From Siphlonurus alternatus (taxonomy: Eukaryota; Arthropoda; Insecta; Ephemeroptera; Siphlonuridae): a stretch of DNA of 64,000 nt. Both the position numbers and the translations under genes were made by a program. Every line of letters starts with the position of its first letter. The first letter of the stretch is position 1. The notes beneath the pieces were generated by a model that was given only the letters and a program-made list of their open reading frames with translations, was not told the DNA's origin and ran no database searches. The stretch covers positions 39,817,150 through 39,881,149 of the forward strand of contig OX463781.1 in NCBI GenBank assembly GCA_949825025.1, read 5' to 3'. This document shows, in pieces, positions 1-11,568 of the stretch.

Positions 1-14
1 CAACCCATTGAAAG

Positions 15-56
<42 letters not shown>
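15..56. repeat. poly(A) tract
   Basis: An uninterrupted run of 42 A. It could be the tail of a retroposed sequence lying to the left of the window or a simple homopolymer; nothing in the window decides this. Confidence 0.9.
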
Positions 57-57
<1 letters not shown>

Positions 58-1162
58 GATCATACAAATTTAATATATTATATATGTAATGCAGTTTGTT
101 TCGTTGTGAGAGAGGCGCGAAGCACGATATAGGCAGAAATTATTATATAGACTCTGCGTAAATTCTTCGCGTGCGATTCAAGTGAAACATACTTTACAAA
201 CTTGTATATTATTTAATTCATATATTATGTATTTTTAGGATAGAGGCTGCATGCATGCAAGCGCGCGGATACAGGAAGAAAGAAACTTCCCCCCACAAAC
301 ACACGAAATTTTGGATCTAAAATAAAAATAGGCAATTCCATCACTGCATTTTTTTTTTTTAATTAACATTTGGCCTTAAAGGGTCCCCATGCACCACAGA
401 TAATTATTTACAAAAAAAATGTTTAAAGATGAATTTCAGTTGATAGAGATCTCAGAATCGGCCACCTAGAATACCATAATATATTATATGTATGAGACTT
501 TTGCAATGAACTTAGAACTTATCATGAATGCATGATGGCATACAAATTTTAAAGTGGATCCGTCTAATCAGTTTTGTGAAAATCGAGGTAGAAGTTTAAC
601 ATATAATATGGACCTTAATTATGGACAGAAACCATAAATGGATATTCGGCCCAACCATGAACGATTAAATTTCAAAACATTATCGAATTTTTAAAATTTA
701 ATTCATATGATTTCAAGTGATTCCGTCGGATAGAAATTTCCCATCATGACGCCGAAGAAACTGCATGAGATTAATCGTTAAATAATGATAAAATTGATAA
801 TTAAATATATGTGTACATAAATTTGCGTTACTTTAAACCAAGAATAGTTTATACATAGTAAATAAACTTTTACTACATTATTTGAAAGTACTTAATAAAA
901 TTAATAGTATTTCAAAATTATAAATACATTATTCATTGCCATGATTATGAATTTTTTGAAATAAAAAATGACCTTATTATAAATTGTAAAATTATTTAAA
1001 AAAAAAAAAAAACTCCTCTCCTTCAGAGTGTAAATTACTGCAATAAAGTTTTGTAACCTTCAATTTTTTTCTAATTAAAATGTAGATGACCGAATAAATT
1101 TCCTTCTCTTACATTATAGATGAGATTTTTTTTTTTTTTTTTTTAATTGCAGCATTTTCTCG
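57..1162. other. gene-free AT-rich stretch
   Basis: Apart from dispersed repeat 425-780, only AT-rich DNA with T and A runs is seen. Confidence 0.5.
425..780 (+). repeat. dispersed repeat, copy 1 of 2
   Basis: This stretch aligns with 26005-26340 in the same orientation. Shared blocks include a run around GGCATACAAATTTTAAAGTG followed by GAGGTAGAAGTTTAACAT at similar spacing. No terminal repeats or coding frame were found. It is an old interspersed family of unknown class. Confidence 0.6.
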
Positions 1163-1242
1163 TTGCCATCCCCTGATTGCTGCTATGAAAAGATGAGGGT
1201 TGCTTACAATGTTCACTATAGTACGTTGTTTTTACTCTGCAG

Positions 1243-1391
1243 TCTGGTGGGCCGAGGAGGCGTATCTGCGCCGCGCTTTTCTTGCGACCTCTCCAACTAC
1301 TGCATGCTTTTGTTTAGCAGTGATATGCCTGCAGGGCTCTCTTCGCCAGATGAAAACTTACCCAGACAATCCGCTGTAGCAGCAAGCTATT
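1243..1391 (+). CDS. candidate internal exon of an unidentified gene
   Basis: A 149-nt stretch lies between a pyrimidine-rich acceptor (TTTTTACTCTGCAG, ending at 1242) and a perfect donor (GTGAGT at 1392). It is much more GC-rich than its surroundings. One frame, starting after the first base, is open throughout and reads LVGRGGVSAPRFSCDLSNYC near its start and PDENLPRQSAVAASY at its end. That gives 49 codons with one base over, so both flanking introns would be in the same phase. I do not recognise the protein. The frame also runs on through the flanks (1163-1564), so openness alone is weak; the paired splice sites and base composition are the real evidence. No partner exon was found. Confidence 0.4.
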
Positions 1392-1631
1392 GTGAGTCTC
1401 GAGATTTCATCGGCCTACTCACACATTTTCTCTCCCTCCTCCAAGCTTTTCTTACATACACACATTTATTGCACTTGCAAATTTGTTTTTTTTATATTAG
1501 GTCATGGTCGTTATTTAAGACATTGTGTCTTACAATAAGTGTGATTAACAGTGGTAAGAGTTAATCTAGCTGCTGTTATTTTTGACAGTATGTTTTATTG
1601 GATTTTGTAAATAATATTTATGTACAGACAT

Positions 1632-1744
1632 CGTCTCGGAAAATTTCACACTTGTAGCCTTGTTAATTACCGTTCTCTGCGTTATTCTTATGGTGCAAGG
1701 TGATTAACAAGGCTGCAAGGAGAAATTTTCCGAAGCGACGAGTG
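1632..1744. mobile_element. small foldback MITE, family A copy 1
   Basis: Arms near CGTCTCGGAAAATTTCACAC and its complement around GAAATTTTCCGAAGCGACG pair over roughly 40 bp, including CCTTGTTAAT and ATTAACAAGG. The same arms occur at 2330-2450. It is non-coding, and no clean target duplication could be read. Confidence 0.7.
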
Positions 1745-1855
1745 TACATTCCGCATGACATTAAAAAACGGTATTATATTTTACTGAATTAAGTTTCTTT
1801 ATAATATTCCCAGATCATCATAGAGCATAGGCAAATTATTAAGCACTAACCGGCA

Positions 1856-2030
1856 TGCAGGCGTGGATCCAGAACCAAATTTCGGGAGGGGCTGTCTTAT
1901 ATATAAAAGGCCAATGTTAAAAAACAAATTGGGGTGGGGGAAATGCCTATTTTGCCGATTTTAAATCCAAAATTTCGGAGGGAGCTTCAACCCCCCCCCC
2001 CCCCCCCAGACACACCCCTGGATTCGCGCC
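1856..2030. mobile_element. hAT-like MITE with GGATCC-type ends, old copy
   Basis: The element starts near CAGGCGTGGATCCAG and ends near CTGGATTCGCGCCTG. These match the termini of the element at 45164-45365, whose 8-bp target duplication is clear. The interior holds a 17-nt C run. The flanking duplication is not readable here, so this copy is probably old. Confidence 0.6.
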
Positions 2031-2329
2031 TGCTATACCGGAGTGATGCGGCAAGCAACACAATTGAAATAGCCAAATCACGCCATCTTGCCCCTTGTAT
2101 GTATGCAACCCGCTTTTTGTGTGTGCTGAACAGGTTGCCTAATCTCAAGGCGTTATGATTTGGCGATCGAGGCGGCAGTTTGAATCATCGCAATAATTAC
2201 AAGTTACTTTACAGCAAAGTAATACCTTTTCCAACGTGTATAGCGTAATAATGAGTTGATTAATTTGTACAAATAATTGTACATGTAGGAAAATTTGCTG
2301 TAGAAGCAACATATATTACTACCTTGTAC

Positions 2330-2452
2330 ACTCGTCGCCTCGAAAAATTTCCCTTTGAAGCCTTGTTAATCATCATGCTTCGTAAGAATAACATAGGACA
2401 TGGTGATTAACAAGACTGCAAGTAGGAAATTTTCCAAGGCGACGAGTGTACG
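2330..2452. mobile_element. small foldback MITE, family A copy 2
   Basis: The ends TACACTCGTCGCCTCG and CGAGGCGACGAGTGTA-like sequence form arms of about 45 bp, homologous to the copy at 1632-1744. The right end touches the TTAA that starts the next element. It is non-coding. Confidence 0.75.
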
Positions 2453-2460
2453 AAGCTTAA

Positions 2461-2920
2461 GGTATAACCTGAGAATTTGTCTGTCAAGGTCAAGAGGCGT
2501 GGCTACACCTGCAAATCTGACAACACTGTTGCAATAGTAATGCGAATAAAAGATTAGGAGGGGGTGGTAACTACAGTCCTTGAGAGCGTTGCCAAGTTTC
2601 TTAGGATATATCAGAAACGATCATCGCCACGGTTCGAAATATATGAAAACAATTCAGAAAAATAGTCCAAAAAAATAGCTTTTAATCCATGTAAAATTCT
2701 AAAAAAATTCTCGAGCCGTTTTTGTGCAATGTTGATTGAAAAATTTAACATTGAAAGGATGCAAAATACACATTTGAATAAATTAATTATAATTAAACCA
2801 ACGGTTAAAAAAATCTAAAAAAAATCAGTAGTATTTGGACAATTGTTGTAAGTCTACCAAATTAATTTCAAGAACATCTGTCGATACGACTTTTTTCGTC
2901 CGAATATCTCAGGTTAAGCC
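2461..2920 (+). mobile_element. TTAA-flanked (piggyBac-like) non-autonomous element, copy 1
   Basis: A 460-bp non-coding element is bounded by TTAA on both sides (2457-2460 and 2921-2924). Its inverted ends are GGTATAACCTGAGAA and the complement of TCTCAGGTTAAGCC. A second copy in reverse orientation lies at 17281-17731 and shows a precise TTAA insertion. TTAA duplication is typical of piggyBac-superfamily transposition, but no transposase is present here. Confidence 0.8.
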
Positions 2921-2947
2921 TTAAATAACATATCAAAGAAACGTTAA

Positions 2948-3299
2948 GGGTAAGATAACGCCACCAATGTTAAAAAAAATCCATCACACAAAAATTCTGA
3001 CAAAAAAAAAAATTAAAATGTTCTCCTCTACACCCCCTATCAGTAGCTAAAATATCAGGTATACAAATACGATCTAGTTTTTGAGTTATGAATTTTTAAA
3101 GTTGACTAATTTAACATGGAAGTTTCATTTCTCCATGTTAAATTAGTTAACTTTAAAAATTCATAACTCAAAAACTAGATCGTATTTGTATACCTGATAT
3201 TTTAGCTACTGATAGGGGGTGTAGAGAAGAACATTTTAAATTTTTTTCAGAATTTTTGTGTGAGGGATTTTTTTTAACATTGGTGGCGTTACCTTACCC
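2948..3299. mobile_element. 352-bp near-perfect palindrome flanked by TTAA
   Basis: The arms, about 165 bp each, are nearly identical complements, with the centre near 3125 (around AACATGGAAGTTTCATTTCT). The ends read GGGTAAGATAACGCC and GGCGTTACCTTACCC with TTAA outside each (2944-2947 and 3300-3303). A diverged relative lies at 24948-25247. The high arm identity suggests a young foldback element or recent gene conversion between arms. Confidence 0.85.
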
Positions 3300-3303
3300 T
3301 TAA

Positions 3304-4030
3304 ATACGTTTAAAATAAGTGCTTTCAAACAACTGCAGCTACATGATTATCATGCATGATTATATGCTTAGCTATAATACAATCCGTATTCTAAAATTTA
3401 TTCTTATAACAAAACAACCTGTCATGTATATGTAGAAAATTGTAAAGAAAGGAATTTTTTGTTGTAATTTTTCATCTTTCATAAAACAAGGGGGAAAAAA
3501 AAAAAAACTAAAATTCGTGTACAAAACTCTTGAAATATTTCTATATGTATAATTTTTTTGGGTTCTCTCTGTTCTTCGTTTTATAATGCTCTATTGTAGC
3601 TGAAAACTATCCAGTAGAGCGAGCGCGTGTATATAAAGTTCCCTTGAGTCGTATTTCATCTACAGAAGAGCAAGGAGCTAACATCTCCCTCTAAAACCCA
3701 TCCTCCAACTCATCCGCCTGCACTTGGCTTGCCCTTTGGCCTAATACTCTTTGAGAGAAGAAGGAGGGTGCGAATTAATGCAATTGTTCTATGCTGGTGG
3801 AAATGACCCTTAAAATTTTCTGCGGTGAAAGAGTTTGAGACCCTTACTAAAGTTATAGAAACAGAAACAAGGGTTGACAAGAAAATGGAGAGTTTTTCTG
3901 CGCTACAACTTTATTGTGATTGTCCAAAAAATAGCTATTTCTGGCAGGACTAAATGTTGAATTAAACAGAATGCTCTGTAACATTTAATTCCAAATCAAT
4001 AAGAATTTTGTACTTACAAGTTAGCTTGAT
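3304..4030. other. gene-free stretch with a TATA-like site
   Basis: Mostly AT-rich. GTATATAAAG near 3630, in a GC-richer patch, resembles a TATA box, but no open frame or splice pattern follows. Confidence 0.3.
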
Positions 4031-4385
4031 TATTATATTATATTATATTATATTATATTATATTATATTATATTATATTATATTATATTATATTATATTA
4101 TATTATATTATATTATATTATATTATATTATATTATATTATATTATATTATATTATATTATATTATATTATATTATATTATATTATATTATATTATATTA
4201 TATTATATTATATTATATTATATTATATTATATTATATTATATTATATTATATTATATTATATTATATTATATTATATTATATTATATTATATTATATTA
4301 TATTATATTATATTATATTATATTATATTATATTATATTATATTATATTATATTATATTATATTATATTATATTATATTATATTA
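4031..4385 (+). repeat. (TATTA)71 microsatellite
   Basis: Seventy-one visually perfect copies of the pentamer TATTA. An open frame through it is an artefact, because the unit has no stop in that frame. Confidence 0.99.
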
Positions 4386-5112
4386 AATGCGATGCAGCTC
4401 ATTGTCCGATAGGGCTTTTTTTTTAAAGACCTTAGATGGATTGTATCTGTGTAGAGTTTAATAATAAAAAGTTAAAATACTCCCTCTTCAGAAACAAGAT
4501 CTTGTTCGGATTTACTATGAAAAATTTAGTATAATAAATGCATGTATAATTTAAATTTTATACAGATTAATATTCTGCACAAAATGTAAAAAAAACTAAT
4601 AATTAATTCAAAAGAACTTCCAAATTAATTTGTCAGGACTAAGGTGTACATTCTTTCTTTAAATGATCATCGATCAACTGCAATGCAGTAAATTAAGGTA
4701 AAACATTTATTTTTATATTTTCAATAAATTAGTAAATTTTTAAAATTATATTTTTGTGATATCCATCCAAACGAGCAGTATAATACATTTAAAAAAAAAT
4801 CATAAATACAATACAGTTAAGTCTACTTTATTTAATTAGGAGATTAATTAGATCTTTGTATTTTTACAAATAAACTTGGCATTATTTTTTTTTACAAAGT
4901 AGCAACCATTATAGTAATGTAAGTAGCGTACGTACTTCTAGTATACCTTTTTTTTTATTATACACTAGCATCGTTAATAAGAAAATTATTGTAGTGTAAA
5001 ATTCACATGCCCTTAAAGTCGCTACTTGAGACACATAAATGTTGGTAAGAAATTTCTCTTGACATTCGAGCACCGTGTTAATTGGTGCGAGTAACTTGAT
5101 ATCAAGCCAACA

Positions 5113-5220
5113 ATGGAGCCTGCTGCTGCTGCCAAGGAGACTACTTCTCGACACCACCGGTCAATACCGCGGTCCCCGTCAAGTACACAACATTTACACA
5201 TCTTTGGACAACCTGCATAA
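5113..5220 (+). CDS. weak candidate first exon or short ORF
   Basis: ATG at 5113 in a fair start context opens 35 codons beginning MEPAAAAKETTSRHHRSIPR and ending at TAA 5218-5220. The stretch is GC-richer than its flanks. A weak donor (GTACAC) lies inside, and the minus strand also has an open frame with an acceptor-like TTATGCAG. I do not recognise the product. It may equally be non-coding. Confidence 0.15.
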   Translation: MEPAAAAKETTSRHHRSIPRSPSSTQHLHIFGQPA

Positions 5221-5412
5221 TTTTTTAGTACAGATTTGGATAGAAGCATCAGGATCTCTATCCCTCTACTAGTAGATCTTGGACATAACACCTCGAGTGG
5301 ATGATGCGTGCTGAAAAGTTTAATAATTCTGAGGCATGTTCGTTTTTTTATTTTTTTTTAAAAGCGCTGATTTTTTCTTTAAAGTTATAAGTTGTTTTAA
5401 CTATATATATAT

Positions 5413-5620
5413 CGTCCCTTGTCCGGAATTATGAGCTGTCTGCTTACCATGATCTTGGTGCAATATTGAGCTATCTGCTATATCAGGTGAGCACAAAATT
5501 GTGAGCTTTATTTTGTAAAAATTTACAGCTCATAATTTGCCCTCACCTGAAATAGCAGATAGCTCATTATTACAACGAAATCGTGGTAAGCAGACAGCTC
5601 ATTTTTCCGGAGGAAGGACG
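5413..5620. mobile_element. foldback MITE, family B copy 1
   Basis: Ends CGTCCCTTGTCCGGAA and TTTTCCGGAGGAAGGACG, with inner arms carrying repeated GAGCTGTCTGCTTACCA and GAGCTATCTGCTATATCAGG blocks. Further copies lie at 33553-33740 and 63503-63708. The flanks are AT repeats, so the target duplication is ambiguous. Confidence 0.85.
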
Positions 5621-6056
5621 ATATACGTATGTATAGAAATTTGATTTAATATAGAATTTAAGACTATAGATGGTAATTATTAAATTTAATAATTTTATCG
5701 TAATTGTGTTTTTAAATTATGACTCAAAACTTTAAAATTAAAAATTATATTTGACAAATACAATACATACCTTGATGAAAATTATAATGGCATAAGTTTC
5801 ATACAACAAACATGAACTGTGTAATTTATATACTACTTACAAAGTTCTGAGTATAAATAAATCATTTCAAAACATTAAACTAATTTTTTTTTACAACCAT
5901 TGAATTTCTAGTTATATATGAAGAAAAAATCTATTATTATAACTTCAATAAGAACTTCTATAAAGACTAGGAGAGAGAATTAAGCGGTTTATAAACTTGG
6001 TCTAAACTCCTGCTAAAATACTTCTTGCTTACCTCACCCTGTAAGAAGGAAGTGAG

Positions 6057-6306
<250 letters not shown>

Positions 6307-6316
6307 AAGTTCAAAT

Positions 6317-6725
6317 TAAATTTCATCTTTTATTCGCTATCAAGCTCTAGCTCCTAATCTAATCCCCTCCTATTTTGCACAATTTTAGAGGAAAAAAGAG
6401 GGAAAAATAAGATATTACGTATTTTTCCCTCTTCTTGAGCATAAATTTTAGAAATTTGGGAGCGATTCAGTAAGCGTTAAATAACGATTTAAGAAGTTTT
6501 TTTTTTTTAAGAAGCGTTTTTACTTACCTGTTACCTGGGATAAAAATCGCTTCTAAGAAAACGCATCTTAAAACGCTCTTTAACGCTTGCTGAATTGCTA
6601 CCATATATTGTCTCCATTTCAACCTCACTTTGAGCGAAGAAGAAATAAGATGTATTTTGGAGGTAAAAAGATTAGGTTTAAACGTGTAAATGATGAGTTG
6701 AAGACGTAATTTTTCAACTAGGGAG
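6317..6725 (+). repeat. dispersed repeat C copy 1, interrupted by a MITE
   Basis: This aligns with 11311-11568 (shared TAAATTTCATCTT, TTTTAGAGG, GATGAGTTGAAGAC). The copy at 11311 lacks the 145-bp MITE found here at 6458-6602, so that copy serves as an empty site. Confidence 0.65.
6458..6602. mobile_element. foldback MITE, family D copy 1 (nested)
   Basis: Inverted ends of the form GGGAGCGATTCAGTAAGCGT and ACGCTTGCTGAATTGCTACC, with a centre at TTACCTGTTACCTGGGATAA. A relative lies at 50311-50451. It sits inside dispersed repeat C. Confidence 0.75.
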
Positions 6726-7616
6726 AGAAAGAGGAAAAGAGACAGATATTATGATACAAAGAGAATGACAGAGAAATGACCATAAATTTGAAGACAGAGA
6801 AAAATGTGAGGGTTGATTTAAAGAGCTTTAACCGCTTAGGATTTACTTATATAAAGCAAGCAAAATTTGAACCTGGGTTATATCATATTAGATAGGATGG
6901 AATCCTTTCTGCTTTGCTCCAGTTTATATACAGAGTTTCACGCATACATATCTCAATGTATATTCACACTGTTAGATATAATGCTTCATTATATATCATG
7001 TAGTTCTCTGGATACAGATTATAAAGATTAATCATTATACATTATAATATAATGAATAATGATCTACTATTTTAAAAAAAAATCTTCATAGATTATGCTA
7101 AAATATTAATTAGATTGCATAGATTTCCAAATTGATAAACTAAATTAACGCATTAAAAATATTAGTCTAACAGCATATCTGGCATAAAACATCATAAAAA
7201 TATAATTTTTTTATAGCTGCAAAATACGCAATAATTTAACTACAATGTTACCTAGCATTTTGGATAATTTATTGTTTTTATTGGTCGGTTAAAAAAAATA
7301 TCTTTATATACTTTCAAATCATTCTTTACAAGCATGCTTTTTCGGCAATACGATGGAAAAATAATTTAAAAAAAAAAGCGAAATACTCGTAAATTGTTGT
7401 AAACACCACTATATATATACTTAAATAACCAGACATTTCGAGTAAAATACTGCAAAAATTCATATAATTTCTTATTTTCAGGATTAATTAAACATATTGT
7501 ACTATGTAATGGTAATTACAGGATAATATTATTTATTATTAATATATTATTATTGTTATTTTATTTATTTCTTTATCTTCTTTATTTTATTTTACTTTAT
7601 TTTTTTATTTTTCTTT

Positions 7617-7790
7617 ATTAAATCCAATACAGTATACAGTACACAGTATATAAATAAATTTGAATACATATGTAGTACAATCTCCAGTCTATAGCATAAC
7701 AAAAATACACAGATCTATATGATTTAAATTACATATAATTAATTATACCCACATAATATATATTAATATAAATAATGTAAACACATAAAA
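7617..7790 (+). repeat. dispersed repeat E copy 1
   Basis: This aligns in inverse orientation with about 31775-31955: AATCCAATACAGTATA, TTGAATACAT, ATATGATTTAAAT and AATTATACCCACATA are shared in order. Class unknown. Confidence 0.55.
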
Positions 7791-8054
7791 TGTAAACACA
7801 ACGTACCTAACGGTTCTTTATGTGTAATAAAGAAATACAAATAAATAAAAATATAAATATACACATATTTTATATTATAATTATAATAATATATTTCACA
7901 TGAATTGTTATATGTTTATTAGCTCATTAAATATCATATTAAATTATTCTATAATTGTCAAAATTTTCAATATATTTTACATTACTCTAATAAAAACAAA
8001 AACAATTAAAATTCTTATAATATTGCAGTTTTCAATCCTAAAATATTGATTAAT

Positions 8055-8371
8055 GGAGTATTGACCTCAAATTTTTTTATTGCAGAAATGGATAGAGGGT
8101 GCAAAGTTATGCTACCCTGAATTTTTTCAGATTTTTTAGAGCCCGGGAACTATTTTTAAAAAATTATCGAAAGTTCTTTTTGTGACGTCAAGAGACGCCG
8201 CTCTTTAAGAAAAAAAGATAGGACTTGACGCCGCGTGATGTCACAAATAGGACTTTCAATATTTTTTTAAAAATACTTCCCGGGCTCTAAAAAATCGGAA
8301 AAAAATCAGTGTAGCATAACTTTTCACCCTCTATCCATTTCTGCAATAAAAAAAAATGAGGACAATACTCC
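8055..8371. mobile_element. foldback MITE, family F copy 1
   Basis: Ends GGAGTATTGACCTCAAATTT and the complement of AATGAGGACAATACTCC, with arms of about 150 bp running through TTTATTGCAGAAATGGATAG. Relatives with different outer ends are at 18556-18881 and 57007-57288. Confidence 0.8.
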
Positions 8372-9919
8372 ATTTCAAATAATAATGAGAATTATAATAA
8401 TTCTGTACTAAACTAAATGGAAATAAGGATTAACATAAAATATTTACAAACAATTATTATTTATTTACATTATCCCATAATTACAATAAACAATTAGTAA
8501 CATTCTAAATTAATGTAAAATTAATCACGTTTCATAACTACAATTATACAGTATACATAAATTCTAAACTATATTTTCTTCTTATTTCACTAGACATTAT
8601 ATTAAATATATAGTAATGCAGATTAATAAACTTCATTTATATAGTAATTAAAATAAACATACAATTCAGTTGAGACAAAGCGCAATGCGTATAATATTCT
8701 AATATAAAATACAAAACATTATAGTATGCAATTAACACGTATGCAGAGATGGCGTGGGAAATATCTTTTGCTTTCACAGTAGTAGCAAAGACAATAACAC
8801 TCTCTAGAGGGGGGGGGGTCTAAGCAAACGAACCTGTTGCAAAGGTCACATACTCTCCATGCTATTCTCTCCGCTGTTTTCTGAGCGTAATAACTCCAAT
8901 GGTCACTGCAGTGTAGTCCAAACGTTTACTTAAGTTAATGATGATGATATGTTTTTCTTTGAGGTATATAACTTTAATTTACGAGAGGAAAAAAAAAATA
9001 TATAGAAAAAATAGTAATGTAAGGGTGAATGTATGTTATAATTCATGAAGTTTTTTTTTTACTTTTTTATATATTATATAAAAATGTCAGTGATTTTAAA
9101 TCATAAAAAGAGATTACTGTTAGTAAAATGATATATTTTTGAAGTTAATAGGGTAATAATTTTGTGCCAAAATATGAAAAGTTAATAGTTTTTTTAAAAA
9201 AAAGGCATTTTTTAATAATATTTTATTATATAATATTAATTTAAATATATTCATAGCCAAATTTTTACTGCAGAATATACAAAGTTATTTGACAGAAAAA
9301 TGAAATATAATAGCGTTTGAATATTTGTACGATCAATGTAATTATATATACGAGGACAATTGCTACCCAAAAATACTTCAGCATTTAAATCCATAAATTC
9401 CATTGTAAAGTATTAATAATATAAATCATAATATATATAGTGTTATAAAATATGAAAAGTTATACGTAAATAGTTTTGAAAGTACTGCATATAATATAAT
9501 TTCTATTATGGAAAATTTTCTGTAAACTTTTTATAATACATTATATAAATTTATATAAAATCTCACTGTTTATACCATTAAAGAAAGGAGGTAGAAATAT
9601 TATATTAAAAGGAATAAAATTTAAAAATCGTTTAGAGGTTTTAGAAAGACAGATCTCATTTCCTCTGAATACTTTCATGACCATTAGGGAACATATAATG
9701 TTTGTGTCTCATTTTCTCATCATGAATTAATTCCCATAAGTTTTAAAATGGAGACGACAGTGACATGTATGTTGTCAATGACAGTTCTTGTTCTATATTT
9801 GACCTTACGTATCTCATTATTCAAATCTTCTCATTCTCTTGACATTCATTTCTTTACGCGGAATTCAACATGAAGATGAAGAAGGTCTTTCAACTATAAG
9901 ATTTTAAAAAATCTCTTTG

Positions 9920-9922
<3 letters not shown>

Positions 9923-9970
<48 letters not shown>
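9923..9970. repeat. (CT)n microsatellite
   Basis: A pure dinucleotide run of about 48 bp. Confidence 0.97.
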
Positions 9971-9973
<3 letters not shown>

Positions 9974-10150
9974 CACGGCGCAACTCCGGGTCTGCTGGTT
10001 GTCGTCACGGCGGTATGCACCAACTTTCACCCCCCCTCCCCCCTAGTCATGGTGGGCACAGGACGGAAGGGAGGAGAGAAAACCGCGAGAAGATGAGGTC
10101 GATATTTGGGCAGGTGTGCATGAACCCTCTCCCTCTCTCCTTCCATTACA
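9971..10150. other. GC-rich island of unknown function
   Basis: The island stands out from the AT-rich flanks. It has two CGTCACGGCG motifs, a short ATG frame from AGTCATGG, and a donor-like GGGCAG/GTGTGC. It could be a promoter or a 5' exon, but no open frame of useful length supports a gene. Confidence 0.3.
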
Positions 10151-10797
10151 TCTCTCCTACTCTACTACCTGCATAATAATATATAGCTAGCATATACCAC
10201 CTACTTTTACATACAATATTACTGAGGTGTGGTCATATCTTCATATTATGCAAGCTCAATATTATAACTTAAAGGTAATAGTATATAAAGCAATATTTAT
10301 GTGATAAAGATTATTTATAAGTACAATTGTATTTAAATATTAAAGAAACTTTGGCAAATATTAACATTAAATATGTATTTATTAATTATCATAGTATTTA
10401 TTTATGTAAAATATAAATGCCATTTTGTAGGCTATATTATTAATTAAAAAATAAAATAAAAAATAAGGAAAACTCTCAGTATTTTTTTTCCTGCTTTACC
10501 GCACAATATTGTACAGATATTGCAAATTTTAACACAGGTTTTAATGGAAATATGAAATTTAATTTTACAAATAATATAAATATGACATGTACACTCCATT
10601 CAGATAAAAATGTCCGATCCTTATTCTATATTTTAACATGGCTGGTTTTATTCGAAGAGATTGTGTATTATCAAGGAAAAGATTATTACATGGGATTCCC
10701 TGGTACCATCTGCCTTTAATTTGAAGATGTTCTGTTTGAAAATTTCACAAAACATGAATTTTTAAATTAGTTTAATTTGAGAACACCCCCTTCTTAA

Positions 10798-10940
10798 AGC
10801 CAGTATTACACGATACAATTTTACGTACAATTTTTCCTTACAAGAAAATTTCATCTTCATACAATCAAATGGAGTTCAAGTTTTCTTGTAAGGAAAAATT
10901 GTATGCAATAGTTAGAAAAATTGTATCGTGTAATACTGGC
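10798..10940. mobile_element. foldback MITE flanked by TTAA, family G copy 1
   Basis: AGCCAGTATTACACGATAC and its complement GTATCGTGTAATACTGGC form the ends, with TTAA directly outside (10794-10797 and 10941-10944). A diverged copy is at 24611-24747, and a fragment of the left end is near 59562. Confidence 0.8.
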
Positions 10941-11310
10941 TTAATTTCCAAATACCCTCTTATAGTGAGTCTTGTAAAGGGACGTACTTGAACTAATTTT
11001 TTTTTTAAAATATTGAAAATCAAAAAGGCTGGATAATGTTGCATGTAAATTCCTGCTCAATTTTATCTCTAAATTTATCGTTGTCAAATATTCACATTGA
11101 AATTATTAACGTTATCATGACAAATCCAAAATTCCGATTTCCTTTAATTTCCTTTAAATTAGCTTTTCTGAATCACAGGTAATCCAATTAGAAGGCATCT
11201 ACTGCACAATGAAATCAGATTAAAATTGTGATTTAGTTATTACTTTGGCATACACTTTTTTTTTAAATAATTGAATACCATATAAAGGTATGGGAACCCA
11301 AGTATTGTAA

Positions 11311-11568
11311 TAAATTTCATCTTCGCTATTTTATATATTCTCTCCTTGTCTAATTCCCTCCTATTTCGCACCATTTTAGAGGGAGAAAGACGATATTACG
11401 TCTTCTTTTTTCTTATTATTGAGTATAAAATGTTAGAGGTATTTTCCCCATTTTATCCTCACTTTAAATTGAGTTAAGAGAAACTATATAAGATAAGATG
11501 TGTTTTTTTAGGTAAAAAGACGTTATAAGACGTGTAAAGGATGAGTTGAAGACTTGAATTTTCAACTA
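11311..11568 (+). repeat. dispersed repeat C copy 2 (uninterrupted)
   Basis: Homologous to 6317-6725 but without the MITE insertion. Confidence 0.65.

Larger units (their letters stand above)
6726..9922. other. gene-free AT-rich stretch
   Basis: Apart from repeat E (7617-7790) and the family F MITE (8055-8371), no supported feature is visible. Confidence 0.5.

Noticed and set aside
4008..4412. 134-codon frame of YYIIL repeats
   Set aside because: Pure translation of the TATTA microsatellite.
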